A model generated the notes under the pieces. That model was not told the origin of the DNA, did not search any database, and saw only the letters and a list, made by a program, of their open reading frames with translations. From Brachybacterium saurashtrense (lineage in GTDB: Bacteria; Actinomycetota; Actinomycetes; Actinomycetales; Dermabacteraceae): a stretch of DNA of 64,000 nucleotides. Positions 8,841 to 17,790 of this stretch are shown piece by piece. Location: positions 3,038,001 to 3,102,000 of the forward strand of contig NZ_CP031356.1 of NCBI RefSeq assembly GCF_003355475.1. The letters are read 5' to 3'. The number at the start of each line of letters is the position of its first letter. The first letter of the stretch is position 1. The position numbers and the translations under genes are program-made.

Positions 8841-9767
8841 TCATCGCGGGGTGGTCCCGCGACGCTCGAGGGATTGCAGGATCAGGGTGGACATCTCCTC
8901 GACGGACTTGCTCGAGGAGTCGACGAAGGGGATGCCGTGCACGTCGTAGACGCGCCGGGCACGGGACAGCTCCCAGCGGGTCTGCTCCAGGGAGGCGTAG
9001 CGGGAGCCGGAGCGGCGCTCCCCGCGCACGGCGGAGAGCCGCTGCGGCGAGGTGAGCAGCCCGAAGCAGCGATCCGCCACGCCGGCGATCGAGCCGGGCA
9101 GCACCTCCCCGGCGAGGTCCTCGTCCACCAGCGGATAGTTCGCCACGAAGATGCCGTGCATCAGCGCGAGGTACATGCTGGTGGGGGTCTTGCCGCAGCG
9201 GGACGGGGCGATGAGGATGACGTCCGCCTTCTCGATCGCGCGCACGGACTGGCCGTCGTCGTGCTCGATCGCGAACTCCACCGCCTGCATGCGGCGGTTG
9301 TAGCGGCGGGAGTCGCCCACGCCGTGCAGCCGCGCGGGGGCGTGGTCGCCGGTCACGCCCAGGCGGGCCTCGAGCTGCGCGAGGTGGCTGCTCACGAAGT
9401 CGATCACCGGGGCGCGGGTGCCCAGCAGCACCTCCCGCACCGCCTCGTCCACGACGGTGAGGAACACCAGAGGGGCCACCTCGCCGTCCATCGCCGCATC
9501 GAGATCCGCCCGCACCCCCCGGGCCTCCTCGACGGTGCGCACGAAGGGGATCAGCCGCCGCTCGAAGGGCACCGAGGGGAACTGCAGCAGCAGGGCGTTG
9601 CCCATGGTCTCGGCGCTGATGCCGGTGGAGTCGGAGATGAAGAAGACGGGCACCGCGTCCGCCGCGGTGAGCGGACCGTCGCCGCTGCGGGGAGCCTTCG
9701 CCGCCACGCGCCCGTCGCCGCCCGAGGCGGCCGGCAGCGGCGGCGGGATCGGCAGCGATGCGTTCAT
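8841..9767 (-). CDS. ppsR: PEP synthase regulatory kinase/pyrophosphorylase (PSRP, DUF299)
   Basis: 308 residues. The [24 protein letters not shown] opening and the P-loop-like [15 protein letters not shown] stretch define the DUF299 family, which inactivates PEP synthase (or PPDK) by ADP-dependent phosphorylation and reverses it by phosphorolysis. SRCGKTPTS is the form found in Escherichia coli PpsR, and the LFGLTxxPxRLxxxRxERRxxSRYASL pattern is also shared with that protein, so PEP synthase is the expected target. The first 35 residues are a Pro/Ala-rich extension. ATG 9767 follows AAGGGGCG. First gene of a pair with ppsA. Confidence 0.93.
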   Translation of the reverse strand: MNASLPIPPPLPAASGGDGRVAAKAPRSGDGPLTAADAVPVFFISDSTGISAETMGNALLLQFPSVPFERRLIPFVRTVEEARGVRADLDAAMDGEVAPLVFLTVVDEAVREVLLGTRAPVIDFVSSHLAQLEARLGVTGDHAPARLHGVGDSRRYNRRMQAVEFAIEHDDGQSVRAIEKADVILIAPSRCGKTPTSMYLALMHGIFVANYPLVDEDLAGEVLPGSIAGVADRCFGLLTSPQRLSAVRGERRSGSRYASLEQTRWELSRARRVYDVHGIPFVDSSSKSVEEMSTLILQSLERRGTTPR

Positions 9768-9946
9768 TCAGCGCCCCTTGCGATGGGCCCGGCAGCGAGG
9801 CCGGGGACACGTCGATGTGCTGGGCTCACCGTAACCGGAGGCGAGGGCGGCGCGGAGCATCACCGCCGAAGGTGTCCGGCCTCACCCCGGCGCTGCACGA
9901 GGGCGGCGAGGTGGGCGTTCACCCGTGCGCGAATGCGCAGGGACCA

Positions 9947-9984
9947 CGCTGGCGGGCGCCGCCTATCGGCAGCGCCCGCCAGCG
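9947..9984. terminator. Long GC hairpin downstream of the CNNM/CBS pair
   Basis: 17-bp arms with one mismatch (9947-9963 and 9968-9984) and loop TATC. A second 7-bp hairpin follows at 9994-10014. They lie 3' of the leftward CNNM/CBS genes and 5' of ppsR; no T-run. Nothing else was recognised in the 264-bp gap. Confidence 0.5.
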
Positions 9985-10031
9985 GGCTTCCTCGACGGAG
10001 CTGATGCCTCCGTCGTGACGGACGGCGCGCC

Positions 10032-11072
10032 TCAGGCGGCCACGCGCGAGTCGTCGCGGATCTGTCCCACGAGCTCCTCGAGCATGTCCTCCAGGGTGAC
10101 GATGCCGATCACGGCGCCGGAGGGATCCACCGCGGCACCCAGGTGCGCGCCGGAATCCTGCATCTCCGCCAGCGCGTCGCGCAGCGGCTGGTCGCCCCCG
10201 ATGCGGGGCAGCGTGCGGATGCGCGCGGCCGGGATCGGCCGGTCACGGTGCTCCTGCACCGAATCCAGCAGGTCCTTGATGTGCACGTAGCCGGTGAGGG
10301 ACCCGTCCGCGGCGCGCACCGGGAACCGGGAGTAGCCCTCCACCGCGGCGGCCTCGGCCTGCGCGGCGGTGGCGCCCTCGGGCAGGGTGGAGACCGCGTC
10401 CAGCGGGATCACCAGGTTGGCGACGCTGCGGGCCTCGAAGCGGAGCGCCCCCAGCAGGAGCGCCTCGTCGTTGTCCTCCAGCAGCCCGCCCTCGCGGGAC
10501 TCGCTCACCATCGCCGCCACCTCGTTGCGGGTGAAGGCGCTGGTCACCTCGTCCTTCGGCTCGATGCCCATCATGCGCAGCACCAGGTTGCCGATGGAGT
10601 TGAGCAGCCACAGCACGGGCCGGACCACGGTCACCACGCCCATCAGCATCGGGGCGAGGATCAGCGCCATCCGCTCCGGGCCGGCGAGCGCGATGTTCTT
10701 GGGCACCATCTCGCCGAAGACGACGTGGAGGTAGGTGACCAGGGACAGCGCGATCACGAAGCTGATCGGGTGGGTGAGGGCGGCGGGCACGCCGATCGCC
10801 TCGAAAGGCCCCTCCAGCAGGTGCGCGATCGCCGGCTCGCTGATCGCGCCGAGCGCCAGGGAGCACACAGTGATGCCCATCTGCGCGCCGGCCATCATCA
10901 GCGAGACCTGCTCCATCGCGGAGATCGTGACCTTCGCGGCCCAGTTCCCCTGGAGCGCCTTCGGCTCGATCACCGAGCGCCGCGCGGAGATCAGGGAGAA
11001 CTCCGCGCCCACGAAGAACGCGTTGAGCAGCAGCAGGATCAGGGTGGCCAGCAGGCCCACATAGTCGCTCAT
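10032..11072 (-). CDS. CNNM-type membrane protein with CBS pair, short form
   Basis: 346 residues. The N-terminal CNNM (DUF21) domain of about 190 residues has four hydrophobic segments and contains LLNAFFVGAEFSLISARRS and VVFGEMVPKNIALAGPERM. A CBS pair follows (VIPLDAVSTLPEG through GSLTGYVHIKDLL, then GAVIGIVTLEDMLEELVGQI). The C-terminal CorC/HlyC-type domain present in its neighbour is missing. CNNM/CorC proteins are linked to magnesium and cobalt transport. Its ATG overlaps the upstream gene's stop by 4 bp (ATGA), so the two are translationally coupled and may form a hetero-oligomer. Confidence 0.87.
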   Translation of the reverse strand: MSDYVGLLATLILLLLNAFFVGAEFSLISARRSVIEPKALQGNWAAKVTISAMEQVSLMMAGAQMGITVCSLALGAISEPAIAHLLEGPFEAIGVPAALTHPISFVIALSLVTYLHVVFGEMVPKNIALAGPERMALILAPMLMGVVTVVRPVLWLLNSIGNLVLRMMGIEPKDEVTSAFTRNEVAAMVSESREGGLLEDNDEALLLGALRFEARSVANLVIPLDAVSTLPEGATAAQAEAAAVEGYSRFPVRAADGSLTGYVHIKDLLDSVQEHRDRPIPAARIRTLPRIGGDQPLRDALAEMQDSGAHLGAAVDPSGAVIGIVTLEDMLEELVGQIRDDSRVAA

Positions 11073-12445
11073 CGCTGCTCCTCCTCGTCCTCGCCCTGCG
11101 CGTCTTCGTCACCGGGGGCGGGCTCCACCTTCACGTGCACGGTCTCGATCCGCATGCCGTCGATCTCGGTGACTTCGATCCGCAGCCGTGCCGGCTGCTC
11201 GCCGGGGGCCGGATCGGTGTCCACGACGATTTCGTCGCCCACCTCCGCCAGGCGCCCCAGCTCCATCGTGACCAGGCCGCCCAGCGTGTCGTAGTCCTCG
11301 TGCTCGGGGACGGTGACGCCGAGCCGCTCGGCGGCCTCGTCGGGGCGCATGCGCGCATCGAGGTCCCAGGAGCCGTCGGGCTCGGGGGTGTCGTCCATCT
11401 CCTCGTCGTGCTCGTCGCGCACCTCGCCCACGATCTCCTCGACGAGGTCCTCCAGAGTGATGAGCCCGGCGTGGTCGCCGAACTCGTCCACCACCACGGC
11501 CATCTGCAGACCGCCGGCGCGGAGGGTGTCCATCAGGTCGTCGAGCGGGACGGTGTCCGGCACGAAGGTGGCGGTGCCCATCACCGCATCGACCCGGGTG
11601 GTGGGACGCTCGGCGAAGGGGATCGCGAGGCCGTGGCGGATGTGGGCCACGCCCGCGATCTCGTTCTCGTCGTCCAGCACCGGGAAGCGCGAGTGGCCGG
11701 TCTCCCGGGCCAGCTCGAGCAGATCCGCGACGGACTGGTCGACCTCGAGGGAGTCCATGCGGCCGCGCGGCACCATCGCGTCATGGGCGCGACGATCGCC
11801 GAAGGCGAGGGTGCGCTGCACCAGCGAGGCGGTCTCCTCGGCGAGCGCACCCTCATCCGCCGAGCGCTTGACCAGCACGGCGAGCTCGTCGGCGCTGCGG
11901 GCGGAGCCGAGCTCCTCCTGCGGCTCCACGCCGAGGGCGCGCACCACCGCGTTGGCGTTGCCGTTGAACAGACGGATCGGCAGGCCGAACGCCTTCGTGA
12001 ACAGGCGCTGGAAGCCCACCACCAGCTTGGCGGTGCGCAGCGGCTGCGCGATCGCCATGTTCTTGGGGACCAGCTCGCCGAAGATCATCGTGGTGCCGGT
12101 GGCGAGCACCAGCGCCAGCGCGACGGAGGCGGAGCGGGCCGCGACCTCGCTGAGCCCGGCGTCCACCAGCGGCGGCCCGACGAGCGCGGCGATCGCGGGC
12201 TCGGCGAGGAAGCCGATGCCCAGGTTCGTCACGGTGATCCCGAGCTGCGCCCCGGAGAGCTGCGTGGAGAGCGTCTTCATCCCCTGCAGCACGCCGCCGG
12301 CGCGCTTGTCACCGGACTCCGCGGCGGCTTCGACGTCGTTGCGGTTGACGGTGATGAGGGAGAACTCGGCGGCGACGAATCCGCCGCAGGCGGCGACGAG
12401 CAGGAGCCCGATCGCGAGCGAGACGAGGGGACCGATCAGGTCCAT
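11069..12445 (-). CDS. CNNM-type membrane protein with CBS pair and CorC/HlyC domain
   Basis: 458 residues. A CNNM transmembrane domain (about 1-200) contains GGFVAAEFSLITVNRNDVEA and IFGELVPKNMAIAQPLR. A CBS pair lies at about 215-340 (MVPRGRMDSLE; VVVDEFGDHAGLITLEDLVEEIVGEV). The C-terminal transporter-associated domain (about 360-440) has WDLDARMRPDEAAERLGV and ends in an acidic tail. It is first in a two-gene unit with a shorter paralogue. Probable role: divalent cation efflux or homeostasis at the membrane. ATG 12445 is preceded by a GGGGG-rich stretch, a modest ribosome site. Confidence 0.9.
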   Translation of the reverse strand: MDLIGPLVSLAIGLLLVAACGGFVAAEFSLITVNRNDVEAAAESGDKRAGGVLQGMKTLSTQLSGAQLGITVTNLGIGFLAEPAIAALVGPPLVDAGLSEVAARSASVALALVLATGTTMIFGELVPKNMAIAQPLRTAKLVVGFQRLFTKAFGLPIRLFNGNANAVVRALGVEPQEELGSARSADELAVLVKRSADEGALAEETASLVQRTLAFGDRRAHDAMVPRGRMDSLEVDQSVADLLELARETGHSRFPVLDDENEIAGVAHIRHGLAIPFAERPTTRVDAVMGTATFVPDTVPLDDLMDTLRAGGLQMAVVVDEFGDHAGLITLEDLVEEIVGEVRDEHDEEMDDTPEPDGSWDLDARMRPDEAAERLGVTVPEHEDYDTLGGLVTMELGRLAEVGDEIVVDTDPAPGEQPARLRIEVTEIDGMRIETVHVKVEPAPGDEDAQGEDEEEQR

Positions 12446-12627
12446 GGACGGATCCCCCCGTGGATGGTGAGTGAGTGCAGGCCCGAAGGCCTGGGACTGT
12501 CACTGGGGGCGTCGCTGGCGGCGCTCATGATCTCCTGGTGCTCCTCATGGCCTCACCGACCGTCGGCGAGGACTGAGGGGATCCTACAGCGCACATCCTG
12601 GACACGGGAGCGGATGTGCACGACGGC

Positions 12628-13302
12628 TCAGGGAGCAGTCCGCTCCTCGGCCCGGCGCCGCAGGAACGCCGCCACGGCCCGCAGCTCCACCTCGTCCACC
12701 GCGTGTCCGAGCGCGGGGCGGCGCTCCTCCTCGAGGCGGGTGTGGGCGGTGAGGAAGTCCCGCACCTGCTGCTCCCTCTCCTCGTCGTAGTGCGGGTCGA
12801 GGCCGCCGTGGCCCCACAGCACCGGGGGGCGCCGTGCGGCGAGCGCCGGGTCGCCGGGCAGCGGTGCGGGGAACGGCCAGCCGGAGAGGTTCACCGCGAA
12901 GTCCAGCAGCGCCTCATCCCGGCGCAGCAGGTGCAGGGCCAGCAGCCCGCCCTGGGAGAAGCCGATCGCGCCGGCCACCTCGGCGCCGTCGGCGCGCTGC
13001 TGCGCGATCCACTCCGCGACGGCGCCGGCGGCGGGGTCGAGCATCTCGGGCCGGGCCGGGTCCGTGGGCATCGCGAACCAGGCGTAGCCCTGCACGTAGC
13101 GGAAGATGCCGCGCAGGGAGACGTACTCGAACTCCGGCGGCAGGAAGGCGGCGAGCCCGGCGAGGTCGCGCTCGTCGCTGCCCAGGCCGTGCAGGAGCAG
13201 CACCAGCGGGCGGCCCTCCCCGGTGCCCGGGCGCACCACGGCGTGCTCGTCGATGCGCTCGGAGATCAGCTCCACGGGACCGTACTGCGGGGTGCTCGTC
13301 AT
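12628..13302 (-). CDS. Alpha/beta hydrolase, carboxylesterase/phospholipase-like
   Basis: 224 residues with an alpha/beta hydrolase fold. LLLHGLGSDERDL is the oxyanion-hole region, IGFSQGG puts the nucleophile at Ser116, WGHGGLDPHYD carries the acid, and LGHAVDEVEL carries the His. The length and the G-F-S-Q-G-G elbow fit the YpfH/phospholipase-carboxylesterase branch acting on short acyl esters. ATG 13302 has TAGCCT six bases upstream and no Shine-Dalgarno sequence. It stands alone, divergent from the DUF4091 gene. Confidence 0.85.
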   Translation of the reverse strand: MTSTPQYGPVELISERIDEHAVVRPGTGEGRPLVLLLHGLGSDERDLAGLAAFLPPEFEYVSLRGIFRYVQGYAWFAMPTDPARPEMLDPAAGAVAEWIAQQRADGAEVAGAIGFSQGGLLALHLLRRDEALLDFAVNLSGWPFPAPLPGDPALAARRPPVLWGHGGLDPHYDEEREQQVRDFLTAHTRLEEERRPALGHAVDEVELRAVAAFLRRRAEERTAP

Positions 13303-13308
13303 CCCGGC

Positions 13309-13314
13309 AGGCTA
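13309..13314 (-). promoter_or_regulatory. -10 element of leaderless esterase promoter
   Basis: On the minus strand TAGCCT ends six bases before ATG 13302. Confidence 0.5.
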
Positions 13315-13691
13315 TCGCTCCCGGCGGTGCCGCGGGCAGGGCTGCGCTCCGGGCAGGACAGTGCTGCGGGCAGGGGAAGACCCCCAGGTCGCGCGGTGCG
13401 CTGGTCGGAAGGACGAGGTCCGACCCCTGGGGGTCCCGGCAGCTCGGTGGTATTCGCTGCGCGTCCGTCGATCTGATGGCCCGCGGTGCGGGTCAGGTCG
13501 ATGGTCGCCTCAGCGGCGAGCCACCTCACGAGTCCAAAAAGAAATCACTTCTCGGATCACCTCCTTCCCTGTGTGCCTCCACCGTAGGACCGCCCGCCGC
13601 GGAGGGCAACGGATTATTCGCGCCGCCCGTGCCGGGACCGCCCGTGACAGGATGGCGACGGCCATCACCCCGTGCTCGACGAGGAGTTCCC
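13315..13691. other. Intergenic region between divergent genes
   Basis: 377 bp between the esterase promoter and the DUF4091 start. A GATTAT hexamer at 13612-13617 could be a -10 for the DUF4091 gene but has no clear -35. Nothing else was recognised. Confidence 0.4.
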
Positions 13692-15332
13692 GTGCAGTCC
13701 GTGCTCACCGATCCCCTGGAGAAGGTCCTCGGCGAGGAGACGCCTCGCGCGGCCGAGGTGATCGACGGCGTCCACGCCTCCGGGTTCCTCGACGAGCCGC
13801 TCGCGCTGCAGCTCGCCCTCCGGTACGACGACGGCGAACCGTCCGGCGAGACCCGGGTGCAGCTCAGCGGCTCCGCCGCCCCCTTCGCGCAGGTGCACGC
13901 GGTGCGCCGCGTGCCTGTCTCCCATCCCGCCCCGGAGGATCCCGACCCGCACTACCTGGTCACCGCGCCCGGCGAGTACCCGGACCTGCTCGAGCCGCTC
14001 GCCGAGGAGACGGTGCTGCTGCGGCCCGGCCGCTGGGAGGCGCTGTGGATCGACGTCCGCGCCACCGCGGAGGCCGAGGCCGGCGACCACGACCTCACGA
14101 TCACCCTCACCGGTGCCGGCGGGCACGTGCGCGCCCGGCAGACGGCCCGGGTGCGGATCCACCCGCACCGCCTGCCGCCGCTGACGCTCACCAACACCCA
14201 CTGGTTCCACGCCGACAGCCTCTCCACCCACTACGACGTCGAGGTGTTCTCCGACCGGCACTGGGAGCTCGTCGAGGCGTTCCTCGCCTCCGCCCGGGAG
14301 ATGGACGTGACCAGCGTCCTCACCCCCGCCTGGACCCCGCCGCTGGACACCGCCGAGGGGCGCACCCGCCCGTTCGTGCAGCTCATCGGGATCCGGGAGC
14401 ACGAGGGCGAGTACTCCTTCGACCTCACGCGCCTGGACCGCTGGCTCGAGATCTGCCGACGCCTGGGCTTCACCGGGATCGAGATCGCGCACCTGTTCAC
14501 CCAGTGGGGCGCACGCAGCACCCCGGCGATCCTGGTGGAGACGGAGAGTGGGACCGAGCACCGCTTCGGCTGGCACGTCCCCGCGACCTCGCCCGAGTAC
14601 CGCCGCCTGCTCGAGGCGATGATCCCCGCGCTGCGCGCGCATCTGGACGCGCACTGGGACGGCCAGGTGCTGTGGCACATCTCCGACGAGCCGCACGAGG
14701 ACCATCTCGCCTCCTACAGCGCCGCGAAGGCCCAGGTGGCAGACTTGCTCGACGGTGCGCAGGTGGTCGACGCGCTGAGCTCGCTGCGCTTCGCCGAGCA
14801 GGGCGTGGTGGAGACCCCGATCGTCGCCACCGACCACGTGGCCGAGTTCCTCGCCGCGGGCCGACGCCCCTGGGTGTACTACTGCGTGTCCCAGAACCGG
14901 GACGTGGCCAACCGCTTCATCGCCCTGCCCTCGGTGCGCAACCGGGTGCTGGGCCGGCAGCTGTTCGCCTTCGAGGCGCCCGGCTTCCTGCACTGGGGCT
15001 ACAACTTCTGGTGGGCGCAGTTCGCGCTGCACCCGATCGACCCCTTCGAGGACACCTGCGCGGGCGGGCCCTTCTTCGGCGGGGACGCCTTCGCCGTGTA
15101 CCCCGGCCCCGACGGCACGCCCTGGCCCTCCCTGCGCCACCGGGTGTTCGCGCACGGCATGGCCGACCACCGCGCCCTGACCTGGCTCGCCGAGCTCGCA
15201 GGCCGGGAGGCCGCGCTCTCCCTCATCGACGAGGGCGGCACCCTCACCTACTCGACCTTCTCCTACGACGACGCCGCGCACCTGCGCTCCCGCCGCGCCG
15301 TCGACGCGCGGATCCTCGACGCCCTGGCCTGA
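13692..15332 (+). CDS. DUF4091 protein, putative glycoside hydrolase
   Basis: 546 residues. The N-terminal third is a beta-rich region with LTLTNTHWFHADSL at its end. The middle is a TIM-barrel-like part with WLEICRRLGFTGIEIAHLF and VLWHISDEPHEDHL, where adjacent Asp-Glu residues resemble the catalytic pair of GH123-type enzymes. FLHWGYNFWWAQ and FGGDAFAVYPGPDGTPWPSLR near the C-terminus are typical of DUF4091. No signal peptide, so it acts inside the cell. GTG 13692 is chosen because GAGGAG lies five bases upstream and family similarity starts here. Substrate unknown; glycoside hydrolysis is inferred from fold. Confidence 0.8.
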   Translation: MQSVLTDPLEKVLGEETPRAAEVIDGVHASGFLDEPLALQLALRYDDGEPSGETRVQLSGSAAPFAQVHAVRRVPVSHPAPEDPDPHYLVTAPGEYPDLLEPLAEETVLLRPGRWEALWIDVRATAEAEAGDHDLTITLTGAGGHVRARQTARVRIHPHRLPPLTLTNTHWFHADSLSTHYDVEVFSDRHWELVEAFLASAREMDVTSVLTPAWTPPLDTAEGRTRPFVQLIGIREHEGEYSFDLTRLDRWLEICRRLGFTGIEIAHLFTQWGARSTPAILVETESGTEHRFGWHVPATSPEYRRLLEAMIPALRAHLDAHWDGQVLWHISDEPHEDHLASYSAAKAQVADLLDGAQVVDALSSLRFAEQGVVETPIVATDHVAEFLAAGRRPWVYYCVSQNRDVANRFIALPSVRNRVLGRQLFAFEAPGFLHWGYNFWWAQFALHPIDPFEDTCAGGPFFGGDAFAVYPGPDGTPWPSLRHRVFAHGMADHRALTWLAELAGREAALSLIDEGGTLTYSTFSYDDAAHLRSRRAVDARILDALA

Positions 15333-15341
15333 CCGACACGA

Positions 15342-15385
15342 CGATCCCCCGACCCCGCCCGGGACGGGGCGGCATCGGGGGATCG
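15342..15385. terminator. Nested hairpin after the DUF4091 gene
   Basis: CGATCCCCCGA (15342-15352) pairs perfectly with TCGGGGGATCG (15375-15385), with an inner CCCCG/CGGGG stem. It lies 10 bp after the stop codon. No T-run. Confidence 0.6.
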
Positions 15386-15456
15386 CTCAGTGCCAGTCGA
15401 TCAGCCCTGTATCTTCTCGGCTGATCTCCTGCCGCTCGTACCTCGCAGCACGTCGA

Positions 15457-16740
15457 TCAGCCCTGGGACTCCGGGCGCGGGGGCACGGGGGCACCGCCGT
15501 CGGCCGACGGGGCGGGTCCACTCTTCGAGGAGGACTCGAACTTCGCCAGCTGACGGGCGGCGGCATCCCGGCCGCCCAGGCCGAAGGCGAGCACCGCGGC
15601 CGCGGCGGCGCCGATCACGAGGGCGCCGAAGGCCATCTCGATGATGGAATCGGCCACGCCCATCGACTGCAGGCCCATGGCCGTGAACAGGATGATGATC
15701 GCCCAGCGCACCACCGTGGAGGCGGTGCCGGAGAGGATCTTGCCCACGATCGAGGCCAGCAGGAAGCCGGCCGCGATGATCACGCCGCCGAACAGCACGT
15801 TGCCGCCGAGGGCGAGGATCTCGCTGAGGATCGCGGTGATCTGCGCGAAGCCCAGCACCTGGGCGCCCATCACCGCGAAGAACAGCACCACGGCGATCTC
15901 CACCACGCGCAGCACCGTGGGCGTCACGGAGGAGCCCTGCGGGAGGATGTCCTGCTTCGTGAGCCAGGAGTCGATGCCAGAGCTCTCCAGCAGCGGCTTG
16001 ATCAGGCCAGAGACGAAGCGGGCGATCAGCACGCCGATCCCCACCAGCACCACGGCGGCGACGATGTTCGGGATCGCGGTGAACACCGCGGTGAGCATCG
16101 AGGAGGCCGGCTCGGAGATCGAGGCGATGCCCAGGATCTGCAGCGCGGCGATCGAGACCACGATCATGATCAGCGCGAAGACCACCTGGGAGAGGATCTC
16201 CGGCACCTTCGAGGGGGCCGACGAGCCACCGCCTGCGGAGGCCTCCTGCGCGGGGGCGTCCCCGCCGGCCGACGGGGCCGTGGTGACGCCGCCGGTGGCC
16301 TTGTCCAGGCCGGACTGCGCCGTGCCCAGGAGCTTGCCGAAGTCCACCGTGTTCAGGAAGGTCTGGATCATGGCGCGCACGATCTTCGCGATCGTCAGGC
16401 CGATCACGAACACGAACACCGCGCCGATGATGTTAGGGAGGTACCCGAGCGCCTGCTCGAGCATCACCACCACCGGCGAGAGCACCTGGGAGAGCTGGAA
16501 GATGCCCAGCACGATGATCAGGCCCAGGAGCCACACGATCATCGAGGCGATGCTGCCGATCGAGGTGCCGAGGCCCCTGCCGTCCACACCGGGACGCTGC
16601 AGGGCGGGGATCTTGGCGGTGAGCCGGGCGACCGCACCTTTGACGACGGCGGCGAGGATCGCGGTGATCACCAGGATGACGACGGCGGAGAGGACCTTCA
16701 GTCCCAACTCCGCCCAGTTGACGCTCGAGAGGAAGTCCAT
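15457..16740 (-). CDS. Mechanosensitive ion channel-like membrane protein
   Basis: 427 residues with repeated hydrophobic helices of the conserved TM helix type: LPNIIGAVFVFVIGLTIAK and IPNIVAAVVLVGIGVLIAR are two clear copies, each followed by a helix and a loop. The N-terminal helix is VLSAVVILVITAILAAVV. About ten membrane segments can be drawn, and the C-terminal 30 residues are polar. The usual soluble MscS beta domain is not evident, so this is a CmpX/TM-helix-repeat protein rather than a classic MscS. ATG 16740 follows GGAGGG. It may relieve osmotic stress; that is family inference. Confidence 0.75.
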   Translation of the reverse strand: MDFLSSVNWAELGLKVLSAVVILVITAILAAVVKGAVARLTAKIPALQRPGVDGRGLGTSIGSIASMIVWLLGLIIVLGIFQLSQVLSPVVVMLEQALGYLPNIIGAVFVFVIGLTIAKIVRAMIQTFLNTVDFGKLLGTAQSGLDKATGGVTTAPSAGGDAPAQEASAGGGSSAPSKVPEILSQVVFALIMIVVSIAALQILGIASISEPASSMLTAVFTAIPNIVAAVVLVGIGVLIARFVSGLIKPLLESSGIDSWLTKQDILPQGSSVTPTVLRVVEIAVVLFFAVMGAQVLGFAQITAILSEILALGGNVLFGGVIIAAGFLLASIVGKILSGTASTVVRWAIIILFTAMGLQSMGVADSIIEMAFGALVIGAAAAAVLAFGLGGRDAAARQLAKFESSSKSGPAPSADGGAPVPPRPESQG

Positions 16741-16860
16741 GAGGCCCTCCGTGGGTCGGGGAAAGGTGGGCAGAGCCTGCACAGGCTCTGATACCGAGCA
16801 TTCACTATGATGTTCGTCACGTCCAGGGTCGCAGGTCAGCGCCTTCTCGAGCTCTCCGGC

Positions 16861-17136
16861 TCAGAGCATCGGCTCGGCGCTCCCCGGATCCTCGCGGAGG
16901 ATCTCCTCCACCTCGCGGTCCTCGTCGTCGGCCTCCATCGCGTCCCCGTCGCGGTTGCCCTGCTCGGCCGCCGCGGCATCGTCGCCGCCGCGCTCGAGGT
17001 CCGCGTCGACGCCGACGCCGTCGGCGGCGCGGGGGATCTCGCCCTCCGCCTCGACGCGGTCCGCCTCGAGGGCGTCGTCGATGCTGGGCGGGTCCTCCGG
17101 CAGTGCGGGGTCGCGGGGGTCGATGCTCTCGGTCAT
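16861..17136 (-). CDS. Small acidic protein, unknown function
   Basis: 91 residues, very rich in Asp, Glu and Ala with no hydrophobic segment and few aromatic residues; probably disordered. I do not recognise a family. It is supported as a gene by a strong AGGAGGAG site before ATG 17136 and by a 4-bp ATGA overlap with the stop of the DJ-1/PfpI gene, which implies translational coupling. Confidence 0.6.
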   Translation of the reverse strand: MTESIDPRDPALPEDPPSIDDALEADRVEAEGEIPRAADGVGVDADLERGGDDAAAAEQGNRDGDAMEADDEDREVEEILREDPGSAEPML

Positions 17137-17711
17137 GATGCTCCTCCTGGGGCGGGAGATGTCAGGGCCTCGATGATCGCGCCGGTGAAGGCGTCGAGGT
17201 CGTCCGGGGTGCGGGAGGTGAGGAGACGGTAGCCGGCGTGGTCGTCGACCACCACCTCCCGGTCGAGCCACTCGGCGCCGGCGTTGACCATGTCGGTGCG
17301 GATGCCGGGGACCGAGGTCAGCACGCTCCCCTCCGCCAGACCCGTCTCCACGAGCAGCCACGGCGCGTGGCAGATCGCCGCGACGGGCCGACCCGCCGCG
17401 GCGACGGCGCGGACGAGCCGCTGAGCGGTCTCGTCGGTCCGCAGGGTGTCCGCGTTCAGCGTGCCGCCGGGCAGCACCAGGGCGTCGACGCCCGCGGGAT
17501 CGACGGTGTCGAGCGTGGTGTCCACCGGGACGTCGGCGCCGCGCTCGCGGTCGCGCTCCAGGGTGAGGACCGTCCCCTCCTCGGGGGCGGCCACGATCAC
17601 CTCCGCGCCCGCCTCGCGCAGCGCGTCGAGCGGGTGGCGGATCTCGTCGGTCTCGGTGCCGAAGTTGCTGGTCAGGATCAGGATCGTGCGGCCTTCAAGG
17701 GCATTCGCCAT
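17133..17711 (-). CDS. DJ-1/PfpI family protein (class I glutamine amidotransferase-like)
   Basis: 192 residues. ILTSNFGTETDEIRHPLDALREAGAEV gives the first strand and the conserved Glu; VDALVLPGGTLNADTLR and AICHAPWLLVE give the nucleophile elbow with Cys in AICHAP. This is the PfpI/YraA subfamily associated with general stress, glyoxalase-like or protein-repair activities; its precise reaction is not certain. ATG 17711 follows GAGGAGG and is preferred to a start 15 codons upstream. Coupled to the small acidic gene downstream. Confidence 0.87.
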   Translation of the reverse strand: MANALEGRTILILTSNFGTETDEIRHPLDALREAGAEVIVAAPEEGTVLTLERDRERGADVPVDTTLDTVDPAGVDALVLPGGTLNADTLRTDETAQRLVRAVAAAGRPVAAICHAPWLLVETGLAEGSVLTSVPGIRTDMVNAGAEWLDREVVVDDHAGYRLLTSRTPDDLDAFTGAIIEALTSPAPGGAS

Positions 17712-17790
17712 CACGGGCCTCCTCACGTCGGGTCGTCCGTGCGGCGACCGTACCACCGCGGCGCGGGGCGCTCCCGACCGAGTGGACGCC

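Noticed and set aside
15396..15465. Direct repeat gtcgatcagccctg at 15396 and 15452
   Set aside because: Two 14-bp copies, one overlapping a stop codon; no mobile element or attachment-site context around them.
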